From the NCBI RefSeq assembly GCF_031143425.1, contig NC_090444.1, positions 54,679,533 through 54,743,532 on the forward strand: 64,000 bases of DNA. The letters are read 5' to 3'. A model generated the notes under the pieces. The model made no database searches and was not told where the DNA came from. It saw only the letters and a program-made list of their open reading frames with translations. Numbering within the stretch: the stretch's first letter is position 1; each line of letters starts with the position of its first letter. This document shows positions 10,712 to 22,360 of the stretch, one piece after another. The translations under genes were made by a program, and so were the position numbers. The stretch comes from Pleurodeles waltl (lineage: Eukaryota; Chordata; Amphibia; Caudata; Salamandridae).

Positions 10712-12289
10712 TGATAACGCGTCCAGCCCTTATAAATTACCTGTACCTGGACACGTTGGAGGTCGGTGAATCTTTTAACCGAGTCGGGCTTTCCTCATCC
10801 TAGAATAGTCGAGTCACTCAAATCAATAATCAATAACTATCATAATCAGTAATCAATACTCAATATTAGATCAATATAGCACGTCAGAAATCAATAACAG
10901 TTGGTATTTCGGCTCACCATGACCTATCGGTCATGAATAATCACACCAGTTTATTAAAAGTTAGTGAATTTATTTCTCTATATTAACAAAGCTAACACGA
11001 TATATACTTGTCTCAAAACCAAATGATACATGTATATGAACATTACTAGCTGTCCATTACGGTGGAAGAAACACAATCTACGCAAAATCTGAACAATAAT
11101 ACATTCAGTTATGGCAATGCAAATCACTAATAGGACTAATTGTATTTGACTGATTTCATACATTGGTCAGCATAACAAGATCTCAAATTGATATGGTGCA
11201 TCGAATGAAAACCTCAACTAACCTCTAATTAGCATTGGCATGTGGGACTTCATGCAAAACGAATTTAGGCAACACAAATTTGGAAAACTTCTAGCTTGGG
11301 CCCTATCAAAATAGCAGTTGGTACCTAAAAGGAAAAACACAATGCATAATCAATTTTTCCTTTCATATTTACCAAATACAAACAGCATGCAAGAATGTCT
11401 TCGTCCCTCAGGTACCGGTTCGATCAGCATGGGCAAGTTAAAAGGGGCAAAGTTAAGGGCAAGTTTCCTTGCAGCAGCAAGGAGAATGGGGCAAAGTTAC
11501 TGCATGGGCAAGACGGGACAAATCAAAGTTAAAGTCTCTAGGGTGAGAATTCTCAAAGTCTCTTTCTCTCAGATAGAGAAGAGGGTATCAGGGTGTCGTC
11601 CAAAATGGAGTCTGGCATCAGGCTTCAAACTGGCATCGAGGAAAAATGGCTGACTTCTCTTTGTTCAGTAGGTTTAAGTAAGAAACATTCCAAAATCTGC
11701 AGGTTCTTCCATTGGAGGGTTCATAGGTTGGCTTCAAATTGACCAATGAAAATTTGTCTTTTGCTAGCGCTCATTTATGCATACTCTGTTCTTGGAGCCT
11801 TGGAACACAAATTGTTACATGGTTTGCCAATTATTTTACTATCTGTACCTTCATTGTCCGCACCTGCAGAGACTGACCTTGTATCAAAGGGGATGAAACC
11901 AGCCTAGTACGAAACCTTGAAGATAAGTGCATTACTCGTCTCCACTGGAAAAATACAACTTCAAGCAAGAATATATGTTTCATTAGTTCAAAGAAAAGCC
12001 ATGCAGTTAGAATTTGAGACCAGGCAACTAGGCCAAAGCCTCTACTAAATTTAAGCTAAGCAAAACAGTTTTAAACACGAAATCATGGCATACAATTGCA
12101 ATTATGATGGATTACTACATTTTCAATACTTCATGATTAATAAAGCTCGTTTACAATGATGGCGAACTACCCCGAGGGCACATTTTCCCTCGTACATTAT
12201 TTCTTTTACTAGCATCACTCTACATGTTATATGATTCGAATATGCAACACACATGAATATATGTAGGACCCTCTTTTTCTGCGTCATCA
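10712..12289 (-). repeat. ERV 3' LTR
   Basis: 1578 bp. In provirus orientation it begins TGATGAC and ends GTTATCA, so its ends form the short inverted repeat TGAT...ATCA. Two AATAAA-type signals on the minus strand near 10948 and 10970 could serve for polyadenylation. An open frame of 61 hydrophobic residues (10978-11163) is present in both LTRs but has no recognised family. Confidence 0.93.
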
Positions 12290-12300
12290 ATCCCTCCTCT
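12290..12300 (-). other. ERV polypurine tract
   Basis: On the minus strand AGAGGAGGGAT lies directly before the 3' LTR. This is where second-strand DNA synthesis would be primed. Confidence 0.85.
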
Positions 12301-12349
12301 GATGACTAATTATGTCATCACATCAAATCTACCCACAAATTTTATTCCA

Positions 12350-14092
12350 TTAAAATTCTGTATAGTAATTTGGCACTTCAGTCAATTCCCTTTTTCTTTT
12401 AGTCCCTTTTGATTTTTCCCTATAGATTTCTACCATTTTGTTCTCTAGTTTCTCTTCTCTTTTCCGTTTGTTTCTTGCTTTTAATATTTTTATAGCTTTC
12501 CATATTCCCCATGAGCCTAATATACATATTAATATTATCAATATTCCCTTTATTATTTTTAATAATAATCCATTCCAAACGTTGCTGAGCCAATTTCCCA
12601 CTGAAGCAATTCCTTTTCCAACTTTCTCCCAAACTCCGGGTTCTTTCAGTTCCTTTAAATCTACACTTTCTTTGGTTAAGTTTGTAAGCATAGTCCTAAT
12701 CTTTCCACTGCTGTCCGGTATATATGTACAACAGTGACGCGTACCAGGCATTTTGCAAACGCCGCCATCCTTTGCTAAAAGAATGTATAAGGCAAGCCGA
12801 TTTTGAAGAGTCATAGCTCTTTCTGCAGCAAGTTCAGCATCCATCAGGATTATAGCTCCTGAAAATGTTGTCAACATGTTATCCACAATAGTAGACAACT
12901 TTCGTATTTTGATTGAATTCAATATGACTCCCACTGAAGGAATCAATGCTCCAAATATATCTCCTACCACGCCAGAAGCTGTCTCTCTTTTCTGAACATG
13001 ATGTGATTCTGACAGCTTTGGAAATTTCTTTAAGTCGTCTAGTTGATAAACCTTTGGGAACACTATTCCCAAATAACATCTCCCATACCATCCTTTAGGA
13101 AGACGATAATAGGCATTGAGTCCACAAATGTAAAATATACCAGGAATAACTGGGTCTTGTCCATTCAGCATGAACGTCCACTTAAGTTTAAATGCGTACG
13201 TATGTTTGCATTCACTCGTTCCCACAAAAACTGTGTCATAATATGATTGAGCTCTATATATACAAAATTTCCCTACGTGCATTGTATCTAAAGCTATTTT
13301 CCCTTGTGTCTTTATAGCAGCAAAAGCATAATTATCTACAGATGTTCTTTGGTGTAATTCCCTTTCTAATTTCTCCTTCATTTCATTTCTCCTATCATCA
13401 GTGCGATCTAAGAAATGAATTTCTACTGGTGAAAGCAAGCATGTAAGATTTTCCCTATGTGCGTGAGCTGTGTGAAAAGGCGCCATTGGTTCGAAAAATT
13501 CCCTCATTAATTTAGCATACCAATCTCTAGATATTTTACTCAGATGCAAAATTATGGGGACATATGCAAAAGTGACATAATAATTTGTGTAAAAATAATG
13601 AATGTTCGTTTGATCATAAAATCTAGACGCTATAATACTACAAGTAATTCCATATGTAAGAGGCATGCTGTGATACGTTACCCCTTCCACTACTGAGGTA
13701 AGTATTTGTGTACACACATAGCAATCTTTCGCATCCATGGTCTCAACATACTCACTCAGCAAGCGATAGAAAACGTTAGATGAAAGTTCTTTCTTATCAT
13801 GCAAGTGTTTCTCGTCTTATTCGAGTCTCTTTAAAGCTGTTAGTTCAGTAATAATAATAGGTTTAGAAGTAGAAGCATCATTAATCTCATTCTCACTCTT
13901 ACCATGCATTCCAAGAACTATCACTACAATTATTAGTACGCATGCGGTTATTAAACCTATACACATGTATTTGCTACACTTCATTCTATGGCCCTGTATA
14001 ATGCAACTAGTCATGATCTGTATAGAATCAGAAAGTTGAGGACACTTTATCAAAGCGGATTTGCAGATTTTTACAAAGCTGAACGAGTTCAA
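12350..14092 (-). pseudogene. env: ERV env (surface and transmembrane subunits), one in-frame stop
   Basis: One reading frame of about 580 codons, interrupted by TAA at 13817-13819. The part before the stop (91 codons) holds a hydrophobic segment that may act as a signal or signal-anchor. After it comes the surface subunit with a CYVC motif, the CxxC type that pairs with the TM cysteines in gamma-type Envs. A basic QKR site precedes a Gly/Val/Ile-rich fusion-peptide-like stretch. The TM subunit has LQNRLAL, GGVC and a CC. Here seven residues separate C from CC (C-x7-CC), where six is usual. A membrane helix (LLLKII...ICILGSWG) and a basic cytoplasmic tail finish it. In retroviruses Env drives receptor binding and membrane fusion. 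The stop means this copy makes no full-length Env. Confidence 0.88.
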
Positions 14093-14120
14093 TGTTCACA
14101 CAGTTTTCTTTAGCAACTTA

Positions 14121-14721
14121 GGCCCTCATTACGACCCTGGTGGTTTGTAACCGCCAGGGCCGCTGGACGGGGAGGCACCGCCGACAGGCCGGCGGTGCCC
14201 CGTGGGGCATTCTGACCGCGGCGGCTTAGCCGCGGTCAGAGAAGGGAAACCGGCGGTCTCCCGCCGGTTTCCCGCTGCCCCCAAGGAATCCTCCAAGCCG
14301 GCGCAGCTTGCTGCGCCGGCTAGGGGATTCCGACTCCCCCTCCCGCCATCCAGTTCCTGGCGGTTATCCCGCCGGGAACCGGATGGCGGGAGGGGGAGTC
14401 GCGGGGCCCCTGGGGGCCCCTGCAGTGCCCATGCCAACAGCATGGGCACTGCAGGGGCCCCCGTAAGAGGGCCCCAAAATGTATTTCACTGTCTGCCTTG
14501 CAGACAGTGAAATACGCGACGGGTGCAACAGCACCCGTCGCACCTTCCCACTCCGCCGGCTCGATTACGAGCCGGCATCCTCGTGGGAAGGGAGTTTTTC
14601 CCTGGGCTGGCGGGCGGTCTTTTGGAGACCGCCCGCCAGCCCAGGGAAAAACTCATAATACCCTCTGCGGTCTTTTGAAAAAGGTGGGCCTCCGCCGCCC
14701 GCCAGAATCAGAATGAGGGCC
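14121..14721. mobile_element. Harbinger-like MITE made of a chain of hairpins
   Basis: 601 bp, GC-rich, inserted between ERV pol and env, with TTA target duplications at 14118-14120 and 14722-14724. The terminal inverted repeats are GGCCCTCATT and AATGAGGGCC (10 bp perfect, then imperfect). Ten consecutive inverted repeats fill nearly all the interior. Arm pairs that are perfect include 14211-14222/14229-14240, 14244-14256/14261-14273, 14297-14306/14311-14320, 14332-14351/14381-14400 (20 bp), 14412-14433/14441-14462 (22 bp), 14481-14496/14500-14515, 14516-14526/14531-14541, 14555-14563/14568-14576 and 14592-14620/14626-14654 (29 bp). The first, near 14169-14201, has a 2-base bulge. It encodes no protein. 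Its base composition contrasts sharply with the AT-rich provirus around it. Confidence 0.9.
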
Positions 14722-14825
14722 TTAGTCTCTTATCTGTTAGCAGCGTTGTCTCAAAATCGGTTTCAAAGTCAATCAAGTTAGCAATGTCTTAGCCGGTTGA
14801 AAAGTCAATCAGGTTATCAATGTCT

Positions 14826-15278
14826 TCAATCGACAGAGTCCATGAAGTTTTTATTTCCAAACTGAAGTTCTGTCTCTTCGTTTTCGAGACTGAGTGATAC
14901 GAACTCGTCTGACCAATCGTTAGTGGCCAAATACGCCCACTCCGGACCAGAATACCTTTTGCTCGGTATTCTCTTTCTTTTCAATTTTGCATCTCTTTTC
15001 GACTCTCTCTCGCTGGTGCTTTCTTCCTTGGCCAAATCTCCCTCCTCACTTGGTGCTGGTACTTCGACAGACACTTCCTTCCTTTTCTCTTTCACCTTTG
15101 GCCCTTTGCTGTCGGTCAATGTTTCTCTAATTCTTAATTTTACTGGTGATATGCTCTGTCTTCTTTTCGCACTGGGTCCACTTGATGGACCTGCGAGTTC
15201 TTCCGAAGGAGTTTGAACAGCTTCGTTCTGTCCTGTCTTATCTTCTCCCTCTGGGAGGTCAATCAGGTTCTCCTTTTC
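14826..15278 (-). pseudogene. Charged reading frame after ERV integrase, same frame as pol
   Basis: After the stop at 15279-15281 the pol frame continues open for about 150 codons to a TGA at 14826. The translation is rich in Lys, Glu and Ser, with clusters KEKRK, AKRR and KLKRKR and then a SKRYSGPEWAYL stretch that looks more ordered. I do not recognise a domain. It could be the end of an extended Pol, with the TAA at 15279 being a later break, or a separate small product. Length, frame and lack of other stops argue that it was coding when the virus was active. Confidence 0.55.
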
Positions 15279-17560
15279 TTATCCTGTATCGTCTGCTTCT
15301 GGGAAAGCCCTCCTCTGATCAGGCTCTCCTGCTTCTCCACTTGTTTCGGGCTCTTTGTTACCGTTACCTGCTTCAGGCTCTCTGTTGCCTTCAGCTTTTT
15401 CAGGCTCTTTGTCGCCTTCAGGACCTTCGTCACTCTCTGAAACTCCTCCTTGGTCTTCCCCAAGTGAATCGGCTGCTTCGTCTTCAGAAAATATTTCTCC
15501 TTCCTCTATTTCTATTTGTTCGCTTCTTGTTCCTCTTTGCTCTGTTTCGGCACTTGTTACTTTGTTATCAGACACTGGTAATTTCAGAGTCTCAATTTCC
15601 TCATCTGTGGGACACGACACCCTCTTTGTCTGACTGGCGTGAATCCAGTTGGGAACTCCTGCACACTTCACAGCGGTGGTAGTGGTCAGAATCACTTGAA
15701 AAGGTCCTTTCCAACGGGGTTCCAAACACGACTTCCTCACGTGCTTCTTTATCACGACCCAGTTACCTGCTTGTAGGGCGTGTCCTGGACCTTGGATCGG
15801 TGGCAAGGTGGTTGCCTCCACCTGGTGAGAGAAAGAGCAGACCACATCAGCTAGACCTTTGCAGTAGTCTAACACCATATCATCTGTAATATTCAAAAGA
15901 GCATTTGCCGGAACTGCAGGAAGTCTCATGGCTCTGCCCATGAGAATCTCATGCGGGGACAATCCAGTCTTTCTGTCAGGGGTGTTTCTCATCGACATTA
16001 ACACCAAAGGCAATGCGTCAGGCCACTTTAAGTTTGTTGATGCACATATTTTCGCCATTCGTGATTTCAATGTGCCATTCATCTGCTCCACTAAACCTGA
16101 GGCTTCAGGGCGGTAGCTACAATGCAACTTTTGCTCAATGTTCAGCGCTGCACAACGTAATTTTATTACTTCGTTATTGAAGTGACTTCCCCTATCTGAT
16201 TCTAAAGAGATCGGGAATCCGAAACGTGGTATTAGCTCTCTCAAGAGTAATTTTGCAACTGTGAGACTGTCATTTCTGCGTGTAGGGTATGCTTCAATCC
16301 AGTGACTAAAAATGCACACAACCACCAACACATACTTTAAGCCTCCATGCACAGGCATCTCAATGAAGTCCATTTGCATCCTGCTGAAGGGACCCCCTGC
16401 TCTTCCAATGTGGCTCAAATTTACTACTGTTCCCTTCCCTGCGTTCATCTGTTGGCAAATGACGCAACGATGGCAAACTGCCTCAGCAACTTGACGAAAT
16501 TTGGGGTTAAACCAATCAGTTTTGAACAGTCTAATCATGGCATCCCTCCCAAGATAAGCTTGTCCATGGTAAAATCTAGCTATCTGTGTCAAAAGGCTGT
16601 TTGGGAGAACAAATTTCCCTTCATTTGAAACCCACAAGTCATCTAGTCTTTTTACACATTGTGATTTGGTCCATGAGAGTTTTTCATCCTCACTGACATC
16701 ATTCTGTAAGGTTTTCAATTCATCCATTGTGTCTATAACTTTTAAGGCAAAGATTTCACTTGGCTCAAGTTCTGGCTCATTTATCAAGTTCCACTCGTCC
16801 CTGAGCAATATACAGTTCAATGCGCAAAACCTTGCGACTTGATCCGCATATCCATTTCCCAGGGAAACATAGTCTTGTCCCTTCGAGTGTGCACTGCATT
16901 TCACCACTGCTACTTCTCCTGGTAATTGAATGGCATGTAACAATTCTTTTATTCTTTCACCATTTTTCACTGGTGATCCTGAAGAGGTCATGAAGCCTCT
17001 CTGTGACCACAATTGCCCAAAGTCATGCACTATTCCAAATCCGTACTGACTGTCAGTGTAAATAGTGACTTTCATTAGTGCAGAAAGCTGGCAAGCTCTA
17101 GTAAGGGCTACCAGTTCTGCCACTTGTGCAGAGTAAACTCCTTGAAGCCATGATGCTTCCAGAACACCTGTTACAGTACAGACAGCATATCCTGCTTTCA
17201 ATATTCCCAGTGCATCCCTTAAACAGGAACCATCAACAAAAACAACTTGATCATTTTCTTCCAATGGAGTGTCTTTGATGTCAGGCCTTGGTTTGGTGCA
17301 AAATTCAGTCACCTGAAGACAGTCGTGCTCGATATCTTCAGCGTTCTCAATTTCGGCATTTTCACTGGGAAACAAGGTTGCTGGATTCAACGTAGTACAC
17401 CTTTTCAGCTGCACATTAGGTGATCCCAGAATTATTGTTTCGTACCTTGTGAGTCTAGCACCAGTCATGTGCTGTGTTCGGGAACGTGTCAACAGTATCT
17501 CAACTGAGTGAGGGACCATGACTGTTAAAGGGTGTCCCATCACTATTCCTTCACTCTGAT
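15279..17560 (-). pseudogene. pol: ERV RNase H and integrase, with acidic C-terminal tail
   Basis: Continues Pol after a frameshift near 17545-17580; the frame itself is open from 17699. RNase H shows FVDGS, a TDSQY and the GNGYAD motif. Integrase follows. Its zinc-binding region has H-x3-Y where H-x3-H is usual, and C-x2-C is kept. The catalytic D, D and E are all present (in MQMDF, ESDRG and GLVEQ). The C-terminal domain shows WKGPFQV and WIHASQTK, the pattern of gamma/epsilon integrases. From about 15600 down to 15282 the chain becomes a strongly acidic tail rich in Glu, Gly and Pro with EPE repeats, which is unusual. Integrase would insert viral DNA into chromosomes. The zinc-finger change and the upstream breaks make this copy non-functional. 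Confidence 0.9.
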
Positions 17561-18166
17561 TGTGAGACTGATACCAACTGCGGCTACGGCACGCAAGCAC
17601 CCTGGCAGTGCTGCTGCGACCGGATCCAAAGTAGCTGAAAAATATGCTACTGGTCTGTTTACGCCACCATGGGCTTGGGTCAAGACAGACAAGGAACATG
17701 CATCACGTTCATGACAAAACAATGTGAAAGGCTTCATGTAATCAGGCATACCTAAAGTTGGAGCCCTGCACATGCATTCCTTTAATTCAATAAAAGCATC
17801 CATTTCATCTCCTTTCAGCTCAATTTCATCCAGTGCCTCTTTCTGGGTCAGTTTCAGTAAAGGTTTCGCTAGAGTTGAGAAATTGGGAATCCACTGGCGG
17901 CAGTAGCTTTCCATTCCCAAAAAATTTCTCACCTCCCTCCTCGTCTTTGGTGGACTCATTTGAAGTACACTTGTTATTCTTTCCTTCATAATTCTTCGTG
18001 AACCTTTCTCTATTTGGTGACCCAAATATTTCACTTTCTTCTGGCAGAACTGTAACTTTGAAGGGGACACCTTATGTCCATTCCTTCCCAAATGATTCAA
18101 TAGGGCAATAGTGTCAGCTGTACAGTCGCTTTCTGTCTTAGATGCAATCAGTAAATGGTCAATGTA
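17561..18166 (-). pseudogene. pol: ERV reverse transcriptase, C-terminal half
   Basis: Same frame as the upstream gag-pol reading frame, after the TAG at 18167-18169. It begins directly with the catalytic loop, which reads YIDH where YxDD is required, so the second catalytic aspartate is gone. Then follow the thumb and connection motifs KVKYLGHQI, RNFLGM and the start of the connection. The frame is lost near 17560, where RNase H picks up in another frame. Confidence 0.88.
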
Positions 18167-20368
18167 CTATACTAGGGTTGACTCAAATGGCAACTCTAAC
18201 GCTTCCAAATCTTTCTTTAGAATCTGATTGAATATCGATGGTGACTCTGAAAACCCTTGAGGAATTCGACACCAACTATAGACTCTGTCCAAGAATTTGA
18301 AACAAAAGAGAAATTGGCTGTCCTCATGAAGAGGCACAGAAAAGAATGCTTGTGACAAATCGACGACTGAGAACCACTCAGCATCGCATGGAACTTGAAA
18401 CATTATCACAGCTGGATTTGGTACTACGGGACAACATTTTATTATTATGTCATTTATTTTTCTCAAATCCTGAACAATTCGGACCTTTCCACTTGGCTTT
18501 ATCAGTCCCATGATTGGTGAATTACATGGACTGCTCAACACTTCTTTCAGTACTCCCTGTTTCACAAACTCATCAACGAGTTGTGCGACTTTCATGAGGG
18601 TGTCTTGTGCCATATGGTACTGTGGGGTCTGGGGAAAGGTTACATTGGGTTTTACAGTCACTTTCACTGGTTCCACTCCTTTCACCAATCCCACCTCTTT
18701 CCCTGTCATGTCCCACACTTCCTTTCCGACTGTTTCCCGTAACTCAGCAGGAATATCTGCTTCAGTAATCATTGGATAAAGAGTAATCAGGGGATACTCT
18801 TCATCAACAGTTTCCACTCCGTCTCCTCCTATACTGTCTTCTTCCTCCCCATCACTACTCGTCTGAATTTTAATTCCAGTGTTTGAACACATAATTGAAC
18901 ACCCCAATTTGCACAATAGGTCTCTCCCTAACAGTGATATTGGGCTTGAGTCACAAATCACAAATTTATGTGACCCTCGGTAGTTGCCAATTTGGACTTG
19001 GACTGGATCTGTAATCGGGTTTGTCAGGTACCTATTTGCTACTCCCACCACTTGAACTGTTCTCCCTGAAAGTGGCAAATTTGGTACTTCAATGCTCCTA
19101 ACAGTGGAACGTGTAGCTCCTGTGTCAACCAAGAATGAAGCACGATGACCCATGACTCTTCCCTCCACATACGGACCCTTTTGATCAACTTCCAAAGATG
19201 CTGAAAGTACACAATTTACCTCCTCATCTGAGCTTTCACTCTCCCATATATCGTTTATTCCATTCTCACTGTGTAATGGGAATTGGTGTACTGTGTCATT
19301 TTGACTCATTCCTTGACCCGTGACCTGTTGAGGAAGCATTGCTTGCTGCTGATTCATTGGTGCTAAGGGTATTTGCATTTGCTGATTAGGTACCATAGGA
19401 AACTGCTGTTGCATTGGCTGCAACTGTGTCATTTGTACACGGGGCATTTGCACCTGTTGCGGTTGCATGGGTTGTAAACCCTGCATCTGATTTATATTAT
19501 TTTGAAAATTTGGATTCGGACCTCTCATTTTCGGTCCTCTCATGGTCTGAAATGCATTGACATCATTGTTTTGCTGACCTACACCTTCCTGCACCATCAT
19601 TGGGCACTCCCGTTTCCAATGCCCGACGATCCTGCACGTGTGACATGGCATCACCTTCTTCATTGCCTGTATACCATTTGGAATCATAACAGTATTTAAA
19701 TCAGGACCATTATTCACAAAACCTCCTCGGCCTCTGCCTCTCATCTGCGGCTGAAACATAGCATTTCCCTGCTGCTGCTGCTGCGGCATCTGTTGTTGAA
19801 ACCCTTGCAAACCTGTCTGAGCTGCTCTAAGCTGCATCACCATCACCTTTTCTTTCAATCTTTTCTGCTTTGTCTCAATCTCATCACTGCAGTATTTTGC
19901 ATAATTCAACACTTTATCGATCGACTTTGACTGCCAACAAATCAAATGCGTTTTAATCATCTGGCTGATTTCGGGTCTCAATCCTTCCACAAATCTGAAC
20001 ACAAAATGGAGCATGTCCTTTGCCTCAATTGTCTCTGTGCCACTGTAATTCTTCAACGCTTTCAACAACCTCTCATAGTACGCATGTATAGACTCTTTAA
20101 CCTCTTGGGCGGTCCTGTCAATCCTTTGCCAATCCACATTTTTCGACGCAACTTTTGTTTTCAAGTGCTCGATCACCTTGTGGTACAAACTCATTACCGT
20201 AGGTGATGGCGCACATGTATCCCTATCTCTTTCTGGTTCACTCGTCGGCCAACCTACAGCTCTCTTACAATCTTCCCACAAATCTGCCGGAACCACAATC
20301 TCAAATAAGGTATTCAGGTCTTCCCAGAGACATTTTGCGAGTTTCACAAATCTATCTGTCTGCTGATA
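18167..20368 (-). pseudogene. ERV capsid end, nucleocapsid, protease and reverse transcriptase N-half in one frame
   Basis: About 733 codons open between the TAG at 20369 and the TAG at 18167. In order: the second half of capsid; a Gln-rich linker; one zinc knuckle C-x2-C-x4-H-x4-C (CHTCRIVGHWKREC, near 19612-19655); a long Gln/Met/Pro-rich spacer; the retroviral aspartic protease with DTGA (19115-19126) and LLGRD; and the reverse transcriptase fingers and palm with VRIVQDLR and the motif-A stretch VVDLSQAFF. There is no stop and no frame change between nucleocapsid and protease. Most gammaretroviruses have a stop there that is read through. Confidence 0.9.
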
Positions 20369-22360
20369 CTATTCGATTGGCTTCTCCCTCAATTTGGGAA
20401 AGTCATCTGTGAAGGACTGAATATCACATCTATGCCACGGTACGTGTACAAGTTTTCCCCCTGCTGTCTCTCTCATTGGTAACATAGTTATCAGATCGTC
20501 ATTCTGTTGTGCTTTATCATTCCGTTCTGGGGTACTCTCTTTCTTTTTATCCTTTTTCTTAACCCATCTGCTTTCCCACTTGTCTAAACATCTCCAGACT
20601 TGTGCACTCTGCAGTATTTCTTTAAGGTGTGTCTTCATCCCTGAGGATCTCATGTGTTCGAAGTCCTTTGTCTCAAAATCTAACCTGTAACTTCTGCTCA
20701 GGTGTTTAGTCTTACCTATGTCGATCTCATTTCTGTCTGCAATTTCTTGTAACTTCTTATGTATGGTACTTACTTCTCTTGTAGTTCTAGGGCACAGGTA
20801 TCTCAGCTCTTCTTCTGTGTATGACTCTAATCTGTTCAGACCCATTGTTCCCTCTACCAATTCATCTGCCTCCATACCCAATCTTATTTTATTCAGGTAC
20901 TCTTCTCCCTTTCCGCTGGAGGTACTCTGTGGGGAATTCAGGCTGTTGAACCATTGCGTCAACTGTTGCGCGTTTAATCCCATCAGCGTAGCAGTTACAT
21001 CAACTGCTACTGATGGTTTCTGTAAGGTTTCAGTCTCGGAGGTTAACGGTACTAATAGTGGTGGATGTGACCTTACCACGGTTGATGGAGCACAAATTGG
21101 AATTGGACTAAATTCCGACAAGGACCCAGATCCATTTGGCAGTGCTGCTATCGGAGTTGTTTCTGGAGTGGTTTCTATGCATCTTCTCCCTGTCCCACTC
21201 TGTATCACTAACCCTTGGTCGCATGTGCTTGAATTTGCCTGTATGTACAGTGGTACTGGTGGACCTACAGTAATAGGCAGAGATATCGCGTCCGGATTCT
21301 GCCTGTTCCCTGAATTCTGTGGCATGTTAATCCCTACATTATGGTTCATCATTGCTGGCATACCTAACTGGCTTTCTGTTACTCGAGTATACTTTGGTCC
21401 TTCTTGTGCCTGCTTTTGGGGCATCAAGAACTGTGTTGATTCTCCTTGAATCAACATCGGTCTTTGATAACTCTGTCCTCCCTGCGCCATTGAATCAGAG
21501 GTCATGTTGTGCTCATCACAACAGTGCCTTTGAAGCTGTGGCTGATAATTATCAGCAGTTTTCAATGTAGGCACATCGGGGTATATTCTCTGAATCTGTG
21601 GTATTTGTGGTGAGAAAGGCATATCGGAAGTGCTTGGCCTCTGAGATATTCTCAGGTTTGGTGTTACATTACCCTGTGCTGGTTCTGGAGGGGCAGTACT
21701 AATGCTTGAGCCTTTTTCGCTTTCCACGTATGGTGGTGGGCGATCATTCAGCAATTGTATAATGAAATCCTCATCGTCTGACTCGTCTCCCCTTTTCGAG
21801 TTCCTATTATTCTCTCTATCTCTGGACTGACTCCTGTTTGTCTTATAGGTAGCTTTCCTTCCTTCTGTCTCCTCTTCATCAGTAATTGCTGGAAATAATG
21901 TAATCCCCTGCAATACATCTGATCTCCAGACCTTTTGTGTGGTGTCCCACCTAGCATCCGCTAGTGTCTTTTCTACTTTTCTTATTTTGGTCTCGAACTT
22001 CTTTTGTTGTTGGTTTCTAGCTATCAGTTCCCAAATTGCTAGTGCCTCAAACTGTGCTGGTCTTGGAGGTACTTTCATATCATACAGCGCAAATCTCAGA
22101 TTTTCCAAAACCCTTAGGTTAAACGACCCATGTATAGGGAACGCTACGCTCCCATGCTTCTCTGTTAATTTGCACCATTGTTTTAGCCAAAGACATGGTG
22201 CTACTCCCTTTTCTTCAATGACAATGTAAGCTGGTGTACCCTCAGGCGGTGTTTCTTCTCCTACATTTGCTTTAATATAAACATCTCCCCTCATGGCACT
22301 CTTAAATGCTTTGAAAAATTTCATCTTTCCGTCTCTTATTTTCTTAAAATGTGTAATCAA
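20369..22360 (-). pseudogene. gag: ERV gag, matrix and first part of capsid
   Basis: 663 codons from the first ATG after the leader to an in-frame TAG at 20369-20371, which falls inside capsid. The following sequence continues in the same frame. The N-terminus does not begin Met-Gly, so there is no obvious myristoylation signal. A PPPY late-domain motif, used by retroviruses to recruit budding factors, lies near residue 206 (21729-21742). The stretch after it is Pro/Gln/Ser-rich, as in gamma-type Gag linkers. I chose this start because it is the first ATG in the open frame and the N-terminal sequence is amphipathic and basic. Confidence 0.88.

Noticed and set aside
10978..11163. 61-codon hydrophobic frame in both LTRs of the provirus, in the sense direction
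   Set aside because: Present in both LTRs only because they are near identical. No family resemblance, no evidence of selection; noted in the LTR entry but not called a gene.
14202..14716. Frames of 102, 106 and 72 codons in the GC-rich element
   Set aside because: They run across the hairpins with Pro/Gly/Arg-rich content on both strands. The hairpin structure explains the sequence better than coding.
15146..15682. Plus-strand frame of 178 codons rich in Leu
   Set aside because: Antisense of the acidic tail after integrase; Glu/Gly codons read as Leu/Ser/Pro on the other strand.
20718..21449. Plus-strand frame of 243 codons
   Set aside because: Antisense to the gag gene of the provirus; no domain. 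The minus-strand frame explains the open reading.
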